Shown: positions 55,675-62,784 of the stretch, in pieces
Position numbering within the stretch: the stretch's first letter is position 1
How the letters are laid out: every line of letters starts with the position of its first letter
DNA from: Herbaspirillum robiniae
Lineage (GTDB): Bacteria > Pseudomonadota > Gammaproteobacteria > Burkholderiales > Burkholderiaceae_D
NCBI RefSeq assembly: GCF_002213415.1
Contig: NZ_NJGU01000004.1
Span: forward strand, 496,001-560,000
Length of the DNA stretch: 64,000 bases
Direction: 5' to 3'
The notes under the pieces: model-generated
Databases searched by the model: none
Told to the model about the DNA's origin: nothing
Seen by the model: only the letters and a program-made list of their open reading frames with translations
Made by a program: the position numbers and the translations under genes

Positions 55675-56955
55675 ATGGGAAATATGGCTGACCCGAACCA
55701 GGTACTGGCGCTGCTGGACGTGCTGGAAAAGCGCGATCCCCAGCAGCGCGAAGAGCAACTGATGCAGCGCCTGCCGCAACTGGTTGCGCGCGCGCAGTCC
55801 GCGCCGGGCTGGGCGCGCATCCTGCGCGGCGTCGATGCGCAGGCGATCCGCTCGCGCGCCGACCTGGCGCAGCTGCCGGTGACGCGCAAGTCCGACCTCA
55901 AGGAGCTGCAGACCCGCGAGTCGCCCTTCGGCGGCCTCAACACGACGCCGGCGCGCCAGCTGCGGCGGCTGTTCGTCTCGCCCGGGCCCATCTTCGATCC
56001 CGAGGGGCACGGCGCCGACTGGTGGCGCTTCGCCAGCCCGATGAAGGCGCTCGGCCTGCATGGCGGACACATCCTGCAGAATTGTTTTGCCTATCACTTC
56101 ACCCCGGCCGCCTTCATGGTCGAGGGCGGCGCCGCGCGCCTGGGCTGCGCGGTGATCCCGGCCGGGATCGGCCAGACCGAGCTGCAGGTCAACGCGATGG
56201 CGGCCTTGAAGCCGGACGCCTATGTCGGCACGCCGTCCTTCCTGAAGATCATCATCGAGAAGGCGCGCGAGATGAACGCCGACATCTCCAGCGTGCAGCG
56301 CGCGCTGGTCAGCGCCGAGGCGCTGCCGCCGTCGCTGCGCGCCTGGTTCCATGAGCACGGCGTGCCGCAGGTGCTGCAGCTGTACGCCTCGGCCGACATC
56401 GGCAACATCGCCTACGAGACCATGCACGAGGGCGCGGTCAATCCGGGCATGGTGCTGGACGAAGACCTGATCCTGGAAATCGTGCGGCCCGGCACCGGCG
56501 ACCCGGTGGCCGAAGGCGAGGTCGGCGAAGTGGTGGTGACCTCCTTCAATCCGGACTATCCGCTGATCCGCTTCGGCACCGGCGACCTGTCGGCGGTGGT
56601 GGCCGGCAGCTCCGCCTGCGGACGCACCAACACCCGCATCAAGGGCTGGATGGGCCGGGCCGACCAGACCACCAAGGTACGCGGCATGTTCGTGCATCCG
56701 TCGCAGGTAGCCGACGTGCTGCGCCGGCACGGCGACGTCATTCGCGCCCGCCTGGTGGTCAGCGGCGAGATGGCCAACGACATCATGACCTTGCATTGCG
56801 AAGTCGGCGATCCGCAAAACCCCGGCTTCGACGCCGCCGCGATTGCCGGCAGCCTGCGCGACGTCACCAAGCTGCGCGGCGAGGTGCTGCTGGTGGCGCC
56901 GGGCAGCCTGCCCAACGACGGCAAGGTGATCGAGGACGCGCGCAAATACGAATGA
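55675..56955 (+). CDS. PaaK-like (phenylacetate-CoA ligase family) protein lacking the P-loop
   Basis: Protein of 426 residues of the PaaK/AMP-binding family. It keeps LKPDAYVGTPSFLKIIIEKA, RFGTGDLSAVV, RIKGWMGRADQTTKVRGMFV and a C-terminal domain with VVSGEM. However, the position of the SSGTTG ATP P-loop reads RLFVSPGPIFDPEG, with no glycine/threonine-rich loop. Adenylation may therefore be altered or lost, or ATP bound differently. AAAGGGGGG precedes the ATG. It ends the importer operon; the second ligase (48203) has an intact P-loop. Confidence 0.85.
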   Translation: MGNMADPNQVLALLDVLEKRDPQQREEQLMQRLPQLVARAQSAPGWARILRGVDAQAIRSRADLAQLPVTRKSDLKELQTRESPFGGLNTTPARQLRRLFVSPGPIFDPEGHGADWWRFASPMKALGLHGGHILQNCFAYHFTPAAFMVEGGAARLGCAVIPAGIGQTELQVNAMAALKPDAYVGTPSFLKIIIEKAREMNADISSVQRALVSAEALPPSLRAWFHEHGVPQVLQLYASADIGNIAYETMHEGAVNPGMVLDEDLILEIVRPGTGDPVAEGEVGEVVVTSFNPDYPLIRFGTGDLSAVVAGSSACGRTNTRIKGWMGRADQTTKVRGMFVHPSQVADVLRRHGDVIRARLVVSGEMANDIMTLHCEVGDPQNPGFDAAAIAGSLRDVTKLRGEVLLVAPGSLPNDGKVIEDARKYE

Positions 56956-56983
56956 CGTCAGGCCTTCGGCCGGGGAGCATCGC

Positions 56984-57133
56984 ATGAAGCTGCAACTGGT
57001 GTTGGTCGCGATCCTGATGGCGCTGGCGCATGTCCGCGCGCACGCAACGGATATCGGTGGGGAGGAGGGACGGCAAGCGCACGGCGCCGATGACGGCGCC
57101 GTGCTGTTGCCCTTGCCTTGCATGATGTATTGA
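56984..57133 (+). CDS. Small secreted peptide candidate, 49 residues
   Basis: A short frame with GGGGAG six bases before the ATG. It encodes a typical signal peptide (MKLQLVLVAILMALAHVRAH, cleavage near AHA) and a mature piece of about 28 residues (TDIGGEEGRQAHGADDGAVL, ending CMMY). Codon use is GC-rich like its neighbours. I recognise no family. It begins 28 bases past the PaaK-like stop. A single cysteine precedes the end. Confidence 0.5.
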   Translation: MKLQLVLVAILMALAHVRAHATDIGGEEGRQAHGADDGAVLLPLPCMMY

Positions 57134-57276
57134 GGCTGCGCTTCATTGCCTCGCCGGGCGCCGCGCACATTTTGTCGCGTCGTATTGTGCCGCCGCGAAA
57201 TCGCGCATAGAATCCTTGGCGGAACATGTGTTCCAACGTCGCTCGGACGGTTCCGGGCGCTTACGTGAAAGCCACC

Positions 57277-58578
57277 ATGACGCAATCCGCAGATTCGCGC
57301 GATCCTTCGCGCACGCCGCAAGCTTCTTCATCCGTTTCTTCCCCAGTTTCCCCTGTTTCTTCTCCGGCTTCTGCCGCCGGCGGCAACGCCATCCCGGTCA
57401 GCTTCCCGCGCATCGAGCGCCTGCCGCCCTACGTCTTCAACATCACCGCCGAACTGAAGATGGCCGCGCGCCGCCGCGGCGAGGACATCATCGACATGTC
57501 CATGGGCAACCCCGACGGGCCGACGCCGCCGCACATCGTCGCCAAGCTGGTGGAAGTGGCGCAGCGCCCTGACACGCACGGCTATTCGTCTTCCAAGGGC
57601 ATTCCGCGCCTGCGCCGCGCCATCACGCACTGGTACAAGTCGCGTTATGAGGTGGATTTCGATCCCGACAGCGAAGCCATCGTCACCATCGGCTCCAAGG
57701 AAGGCCTGGCGCACCTGATGCTGGCCACGCTGGACAAGGGCGACACTGTGCTGGTGCCCAATCCCAGCTATCCCATCCATATCTACGGCGCGGTGATCGC
57801 CGGCGCCAACATCCGCTCGGTGCGCATGAGCCCGGGCGTGGATTTCTTCGACGAGCTGGAGCGCGCGGTGCGCGAGAGCTATCCCAAGCCCAAGATGATG
57901 ATCCTGGGCTTTCCCTCGAACCCGACCGCGCAATGCGTGGAGCTGGAGTTCTTCGAACGCGTGGTGAAGCTGGCGCGCGAGCACAACATCCTGGTGGTGC
58001 ATGACCTGGCCTACGCCGACATCACCTTCGACGGCTGGAAGGCGCCGTCCATCATGCAGGTGCCGGGCGCGCGCGATGTCGCGGTGGAATTCTTCACGCT
58101 CTCCAAGAGCTACAACATGGCCGGCTGGCGGATCGGCTTCATGGTCGGCAACAGCAAGCTGGTGGCGGCGCTGGCGCGCATCAAGAGCTACCACGACTAC
58201 GGCAGCTTCACGCCGGTGCAGGTGGCGGCGATCGCGGCGCTCGAGGGCGACCAGTCGTGCGTGGAAGAGATCCGGCTCAACTACGAGAAGCGCCGCAACG
58301 TGCTGGTCAAGGGCTTGCACGAGGCGGGCTGGATGGTCGATGTGCCCAAGGCGTCGATGTATATCTGGGCGCGCATCCCCGAGCCTTATCGCGCGCTCGG
58401 GTCGCTGGAGTTTTCCAAGATCCTGATGGAGCAGGCCAAAGTCTGCGTTTCGCCCGGCATCGGCTTCGGCGAATACGGCGACGAGTACGTGCGTTTCGCG
58501 CTGATCGAAAACGAGTCGCGCATCCGCCAGGCGGTGCGCGGGATCAAGGCCATGTTCAAGGCGGCCAAGGGCGGTTGA
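57277..58578 (+). CDS. alaC: Alanine aminotransferase (AlaC-type)
   Basis: PLP-dependent class I aminotransferase of 433 residues, converting glutamate and pyruvate to alanine and 2-oxoglutarate. The PLP lysine is in [17 protein letters not shown], and [15 protein letters not shown] and [20 protein letters not shown] are typical of AlaC/YfdZ. A low-complexity Ser/Pro/Val stretch precedes the conserved core. The ATG at 57277 is chosen over 57226; ribosome-site support is weak for both. Confidence 0.88.
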   Translation: MTQSADSRDPSRTPQASSSVSSPVSPVSSPASAAGGNAIPVSFPRIERLPPYVFNITAELKMAARRRGEDIIDMSMGNPDGPTPPHIVAKLVEVAQRPDTHGYSSSKGIPRLRRAITHWYKSRYEVDFDPDSEAIVTIGSKEGLAHLMLATLDKGDTVLVPNPSYPIHIYGAVIAGANIRSVRMSPGVDFFDELERAVRESYPKPKMMILGFPSNPTAQCVELEFFERVVKLAREHNILVVHDLAYADITFDGWKAPSIMQVPGARDVAVEFFTLSKSYNMAGWRIGFMVGNSKLVAALARIKSYHDYGSFTPVQVAAIAALEGDQSCVEEIRLNYEKRRNVLVKGLHEAGWMVDVPKASMYIWARIPEPYRALGSLEFSKILMEQAKVCVSPGIGFGEYGDEYVRFALIENESRIRQAVRGIKAMFKAAKGG

Positions 58579-58596
58579 GGCAGCGTACGCGGAAAG

Positions 58597-58626
58597 AAAA
58601 GCGGCGCCCGATGTGGCGCCGTTTTT
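58597..58626. terminator. Bidirectional terminator between alaC and the cupin gene
   Basis: Seven-base stem cggcgcc / ggcgccg with a six-base loop, flanked by AAAAG and TTTTT. Confidence 0.82.
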
Positions 58627-58636
58627 CATGAGCGCT

Positions 58637-59017
58637 TCAGATCCAGACGTCGCCCGGCGTGGTGCGCTCGCCGCCCTGGTCGCCGGTGTTGGGCGTGCCG
58701 CCGGGCTCGACCAGCAGCAGCTTGACTTCCTGTTCGGCCACCGGCTTGTGTTCGCGGCCCTTTGGCACGACGTACATCTCGCCGGCCTTCAGCGTCACGG
58801 CGCCGTCGCGAAATTCGATGCGCAACTCACCCTCGATAACGATGAAGGTCTCGTCTGTGTCGGCATGCGTGTGCCAGATGAATTCGCCCTGCAGGCGCGC
58901 CAGCTTGAACTGGTAGTCGTTCATCTCGGCGATGATCTTCTGCGACCACTGTTCGCTGAACAGCGAGAACTTCTGGGCGAGGTTGACCGGGTGGTAGCTG
59001 GTGGATGCTGCAGGCAT
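58637..59017 (-). CDS. Small cupin-domain protein
   Basis: Single-domain cupin of 126 residues. The metal site is visible as His49, His51 and Glu56 in WHTHADTDETFIVIEGEL and His90 in PKGREHKP. Cupins of this size bind Fe, Mn or Zn and act as isomerases, dioxygenases or sugar-binding proteins; this one cannot be assigned. The tail (GGTPNTGDQGGERTTPGD) is flexible. It is downstream of the AraC gene on the same strand and could be its target. Confidence 0.87.
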   Translation of the reverse strand: MPAASTSYHPVNLAQKFSLFSEQWSQKIIAEMNDYQFKLARLQGEFIWHTHADTDETFIVIEGELRIEFRDGAVTLKAGEMYVVPKGREHKPVAEQEVKLLLVEPGGTPNTGDQGGERTTPGDVWI

Positions 59018-59111
59018 GGGACGCTCCCGTTGATGGAAAGCGCCCAGTCTAGGCGGCGGCCGCGGGCACGTCTTGAACGATTGTGCAGCGTCGAATAGCG
59101 TCGGGCAGCTG

Positions 59112-59933
59112 CTAGCGGGTGCGCGCCCTCAGCATGCGCAGCCAGGCGCCCGGCGGCAGGCCGTAGGCGCGCACGAAATGCCGCGTCATGTGGCTCTGGT
59201 CGGAAAAGCCCGCTGTCGCAGCCGCCGAGGCCAGCTCGGCGCCGCCGGCGGCCAGCTTGCGCACCAGCTCCAGCCGGCGCATCGTCAGGTAGCGGTAGGG
59301 GCTGGTGCCATACAGCGCGCGGAAGTCGCGCGACAGGCTCCAGCGGTCGTTGCCGCTGGCGGCGGCCAGTTCGTCCAGCGTGACGGTGCGCTCCAGCGAG
59401 GCGAGGATCAGCTCGCGCGCCCGTTCGGCGCCGGCAAAGTCGAACGACCTGCGCCCGCGCCGCGTGCCGGCCACCGCGCTCATGGCCTGCGCCAGGTCGT
59501 ACAGGGCGTCGTCTTCCTCCAGGTTGTCCAGATGGCGGTCCATGCCGCGCAGCAAGGCGTCGATGGTGCGAAACAGGCGCGGGTCCTGCGACAGCCCGGT
59601 GTCGATATACGGCAGCGCGCGTCCGCCCAGCGCCTGCTGCAGCAGGGCCGGCTGCACATAGATCATGCGGTAGCGAAAGCCGTCGCGGTCGCCGGCCTGG
59701 CCGTCGTGCAGCTCGTCGGGATGCAGGACCATGGAGCCGCCCGGCAGGCTGTGGCGCAGCGCGCCGCGATAGTGGAAACTCTGCACGCCGGCCAGCGTGC
59801 GGCCGATGGCGTAGGTGTCGTGGCGATGGAAATCGTAGCCGCGGCCGCTGAAATAGGCTTCGATGCGCTCCATGCGCGAGGACGGCGGCGCGCGCATGAC
59901 CCAGTCGCGTGAAGAATGTCTGATGGTGGCCAT
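59112..59933 (-). CDS. AraC-family transcriptional regulator
   Basis: Regulator of 273 residues with an N-terminal AraC-type cupin (YDFHRHDTYAIGRTLAGVQS, GGSMVLHPDELHDGQAG) and two C-terminal helix-turn-helix motifs (VTLDELAAASGNDRWSLSRD and SAAATAGFSDQSHMTRHFVR). I use ATG 59933; a frame from 60017 exists but its extra residues are unlike the family. No clear ribosome site is seen. The effector is unknown. Confidence 0.86.
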   Translation of the reverse strand: MATIRHSSRDWVMRAPPSSRMERIEAYFSGRGYDFHRHDTYAIGRTLAGVQSFHYRGALRHSLPGGSMVLHPDELHDGQAGDRDGFRYRMIYVQPALLQQALGGRALPYIDTGLSQDPRLFRTIDALLRGMDRHLDNLEEDDALYDLAQAMSAVAGTRRGRRSFDFAGAERARELILASLERTVTLDELAAASGNDRWSLSRDFRALYGTSPYRYLTMRRLELVRKLAAGGAELASAAATAGFSDQSHMTRHFVRAYGLPPGAWLRMLRARTR

Positions 59934-60095
59934 GGGGGACGGGCGGTGGAAAGGCGATGCGGGAATTGTAGTGCAAGCCGGCAGGCGACGGGAAACGGTG
60001 CTATTGTCTCGCGGCAATGCGCGGCGCGGCTCTTCAGGAACTGTGCCGGGTCTTGCGCAGTCTGAACGGTAACCTCATCCGCATCATTGAACATC

Positions 60096-60524
60096 ATGAA
60101 AAAAATAATACTCGCCAGCATTCTCGCCGCCGCCGTATCGGGCGCGATTTTTCCTGCGGCGCAAGCCCAGGTTTCCGTCAACATCAACATCGGCACGCCG
60201 CCTCCGCCGCCGCGCGTGGAACGCCTGCCGCCGCCGCGCCACGGCTACGTCTGGGTGCCCGGCTACTGGGACTGGAACGGCCATGCGCACGTCTGGCGCG
60301 GCGGACGCTGGGTGCGCGAGCGCCGCGGCTATGTCTACGCGCAGCCGGCATGGCGCGAAGGCCCGCGCGGCTGGGAGCTGGATCGCGGCGGTTGGCGTGG
60401 CGGTCCGCCGCCCCGTCCGGCCCCGCCGCCACCGCCGCCGCGCTATGACGACCATGGCCCCAGGCATGGTCACGGGCCGGATCATTGCCCGCCCGGACAT
60501 GCGAAAAAGGGCGAGTGCTGGTAA
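60096..60524 (+). CDS. YXWGXW-motif exported protein, proline and glycine rich
   Basis: Secreted protein of 142 residues. The signal peptide ends at PAAQAQ, followed by VSVNINIGTPPPPPRVE, then the conserved aromatic repeats GYVWVPGYWDWNGHAHVWRG and RGGYVYAQPAW-like blocks, and a proline-rich, basic C-terminus ending KKGECW. Proteins with YXWGXW repeats are common in beta- and gammaproteobacteria, probably periplasmic or surface-bound, without a defined function. Confidence 0.83.
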   Translation: MKKIILASILAAAVSGAIFPAAQAQVSVNINIGTPPPPPRVERLPPPRHGYVWVPGYWDWNGHAHVWRGGRWVRERRGYVYAQPAWREGPRGWELDRGGWRGGPPPRPAPPPPPPRYDDHGPRHGHGPDHCPPGHAKKGECW

Positions 60525-60548
60525 GCGCAGCAACCAGGCCTCACAAGT

Positions 60549-60588
60549 AAAAACGGCCGCAACGTGCAAGACGTTGCGGCCGTTTTTT
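60549..60588. terminator. Bidirectional terminator between the YXWGXW gene and the small membrane protein gene
   Basis: Twelve-base stem cggccgcaacgt / acgttgcggccg with a GCAAG loop, flanked by five A and six T. Confidence 0.9.
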
Positions 60589-60601
60589 ATCGGCGCGGCA
60601 A

Positions 60602-60763
60602 TCAGACCTTGTCCATCAGCGCCGACACCGCGAAGGACACCAGGCCGGCGGTGATGCACCAGACCGCCAGGCGGTATTGCGGAATGAACTTGGTCACGAA
60701 GGGCAGCAGGAAATACAGCACGACGGCGATCAGGATGCTGGTGATGAGTCTTTTCATTGTCAT
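60602..60763 (-). CDS. Small two-helix membrane protein, 53 residues
   Basis: The frame gives MTMKRLITSILIAVVLYFLL, then PFVTKFIPQYRLAVWCITAG, then LVSFAVSALMDKV. Two hydrophobic segments (about 6-24 and 32-49) flank a short polar turn with positive residues. It uses ATG 60763 or 60757; ribosome-binding support is weak. It shares the terminator at 60549 with its convergent neighbour. I recognise no family; size and topology suit a small inner-membrane protein. Confidence 0.7.
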   Translation of the reverse strand: MTMKRLITSILIAVVLYFLLPFVTKFIPQYRLAVWCITAGLVSFAVSALMDKV

Positions 60764-60821
60764 GGCGATGTTGGTTGAACGCTGGTCGCTATGATAGTGC
60801 CATTTTGTTGCCCGTGGTCAT

Positions 60822-61910
60822 TCAGCGTGCCGGCGCCGGCGGCGTCGGCGCTGCAACGGCCGGGCCGGGCGCGGCTGCGCCGGTTGCGCCCGTTGCCGCG
60901 GCAGCCGGTTTCAACGGCGCCGATCCCGGCGGCAGGTTGTCGTCCGGGGCTTCGTCAGGGCGTCCGCCGCCATGGCGATTGAAGAAGTCGATGATGGTGC
61001 GCGAGGTGTCCAGGTTCTGCGAGGACTTGCCGCCGTTGGCGATCGGCGTGGCCGCGCCCGGCCAGTTGTGGCCGCCGCCCTTGACCTCGTAGAGCACGAC
61101 GGCCAGCGGGTCGGTCTTGCTGTGATAGGTGTATCGGCGCACCGTGGTGCCGTCGCCGGCAGTGTCGGGGATGTCGCTCACGTCCGGCTTGGGATCGGCG
61201 CCGTTGGCCCGGATCCACGGCTCGATGCTTTTGGCCACCGACAGGCGCGGTATCTGCGACGGCTCCTTGCTGCCGATGCCGCCGAGGAAGGGGATGAAGG
61301 GGTCGTCGCTGCCGTGGATGTGCAGCACCGGCACGCCGGTCTTGACCGTGTCGGGCGCGATATCCATCACCGCGCTGACCACCGCCACGCCCTTGAACAG
61401 CTCCGGCGCTTCAGTCGCCATGCGGTAGGCCATCATGCCGCCGTTGGAGAGGCCGAGGATATAGACGCGCTTGCGGTCGGCCAGCCCCTCGGCGGCCAGC
61501 TTGTCGATCAGCGCGCGCAGGAAGGCGACGTCATCCACCTTGTGCATCTGCGCATAGCCGCAGCAGCCGCCCGAGTTCCAGGTGCGGGCGTCGATCGCCA
61601 GCCCGGTGCCGTTGGGGTAGACCACCATGTAGCCGGCCGCCTCGGCGATTTCGGTCAGTCCGGTGCTGCGCGCCAGCAGCGAACCGGTGGAGCCGCTGGC
61701 GTGCAGCGCGATGATCAGCGGCTTGGGGTCGCCCTGGCCGCCGCGCTCCGAAAAGTAGGCGCGCGCCAGGTTGCCTACGCGCACGGTCTTCAATGACAGG
61801 TCGACGGCCTGCGCGGGCGCGGCCGTCATGGCGCCGCACAATGCGCACAATGCGCACAATGCGACCAGCAGGGAAATTCGGTACAGGCGGGACAGTGAGC
61901 GGATCGTCAT
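60822..61910 (-). CDS. LpqC-type esterase (PHB depolymerase/feruloyl esterase family)
   Basis: Exported alpha/beta hydrolase of 362 residues from ATG 61910. The catalytic triad is visible: nucleophile Ser in LGLSNGGMMAYR, Asp in HGSDDPFIPF, His in GGGHNWPG. Oxyanion-hole residues are in IIALHASGSTG. Family members cleave polyhydroxybutyrate or feruloyl esters. The signal peptide contains a threefold 9-base repeat encoding ALC units, and the C-terminal tail is Ala/Pro/Gly rich, as in secreted depolymerases. Confidence 0.88.
   Translation of the reverse strand: MTIRSLSRLYRISLLVALCALCALCGAMTAAPAQAVDLSLKTVRVGNLARAYFSERGGQGDPKPLIIALHASGSTGSLLARSTGLTEIAEAAGYMVVYPNGTGLAIDARTWNSGGCCGYAQMHKVDDVAFLRALIDKLAAEGLADRKRVYILGLSNGGMMAYRMATEAPELFKGVAVVSAVMDIAPDTVKTGVPVLHIHGSDDPFIPFLGGIGSKEPSQIPRLSVAKSIEPWIRANGADPKPDVSDIPDTAGDGTTVRRYTYHSKTDPLAVVLYEVKGGGHNWPGAATPIANGGKSSQNLDTSRTIIDFFNRHGGGRPDEAPDDNLPPGSAPLKPAAAATGATGAAAPGPAVAAPTPPAPAR
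61836..61862 (-). repeat. Three tandem 9-base repeats within the esterase signal peptide
   Basis: Three perfect copies of gcacaatgc (plus strand) encode LCA-type triplets in the hydrophobic core of the signal peptide. Gain or loss of one unit keeps frame and changes the core by three residues. Confidence 0.9.
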
Positions 61911-62005
61911 GGGCAAGCGTGTGGTCGGAACGGTCACATGGTGTTGACCCGATGTTAACGCTTTGGTCCGGATGGGGAAAGGGGATTTACACCCCTCGGC
62001 AAGAC

Positions 62006-62046
62006 CGCCGCCGTCGCGCGCCCGCAGGCAGGGAGCGACGGCGGCG
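62006..62046 (-). terminator. GC-rich hairpin after the glutathione transferase gene
   Basis: Twelve-base perfect stem cgccgccgtcgc / gcgacggcggcg around a 17-base loop, ten bases past the stop. No T tract follows, so it may only stabilise the 3' end or aid pausing. Confidence 0.45.
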
Positions 62047-62055
62047 CCGCAGCGC

Positions 62056-62763
62056 TTAGCCGCGGGCCGGGATGGCCAGGCCGCGCACCACGGCCGGGCG
62101 CGCCACGAAGGCGTCCAGCGCGCGCTGCACGTTGGGGAAGTCCTTGAAGCCGACCAGCTCGCCGGCCTCGTAGAAGCCGACCAGGTTGCGCACCCACGGG
62201 AAGGTGGCGATGTCGGCGATCGAATACTCGTCGCCGCCCAGCCACTTGCTCTCGGCCAGGCGTTTGTCCATCACGCCCAGCAGGCGCTTGGATTCGTTGA
62301 CGTAGCGGTCGCGCGGGCGCTTGTCTTCATATTCCTTGCCGGCGAAGCGGTGGAAGAAGCCCAGCTGGCCGAACATCGGCCCGACGCCGCCCATCTGGAA
62401 CATCACCCACTGGATTACCTGGTAGCGCGCGGCCGGATCGGCCGGCAGGAACTTGCCGCTCTTCTCGGCCAGATACAGCAGGATCGCGCCCGATTCGAAC
62501 AGCGGCATCGGTTTGCCGCCGGGACCGTCGGGGTCGATGATCGCGGGGATCTTGTTGTTCGGGTTCAGCGAGAGGAATTCAGGCGAGAACTGGTCGTTGG
62601 TCTCGAAGCTGACCAGGTGCGGCTCGTAGGGCAGGCCGGTCTCTTCCAGCATGATCGACACCTTCACGCCGTTGGGCGTGGGGAGCGAGTACAGCTGGAT
62701 ACGGTCGGGATGCTGGGCCGGCCACTTGGTGTTGATGGCCAGGCTCGACAGTGCGTTGCTCAT
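62056..62763 (-). CDS. Glutathione S-transferase (YghU/YfcG-like)
   Basis: Protein of 235 residues. The thioredoxin-like N-terminal domain has YSLPTPNGVKVSIMLEE and LNPNNKIPAI, with ESGAILLYLAEKSGKF as glutathione site; the helical C-terminal domain has DKRLAESKWLGGDEYSIADI. The PNGVKVS segment is that of the Nu-class (YghU, YfcG), which act as disulfide-bond reductases and peroxidases. It lies 21 bases after the GGDEF-EAL gene on the same strand. Confidence 0.9.
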   Translation of the reverse strand: MSNALSSLAINTKWPAQHPDRIQLYSLPTPNGVKVSIMLEETGLPYEPHLVSFETNDQFSPEFLSLNPNNKIPAIIDPDGPGGKPMPLFESGAILLYLAEKSGKFLPADPAARYQVIQWVMFQMGGVGPMFGQLGFFHRFAGKEYEDKRPRDRYVNESKRLLGVMDKRLAESKWLGGDEYSIADIATFPWVRNLVGFYEAGELVGFKDFPNVQRALDAFVARPAVVRGLAIPARG

Positions 62764-62784
62764 ATGCGTGTCCTATAGCGTGTC

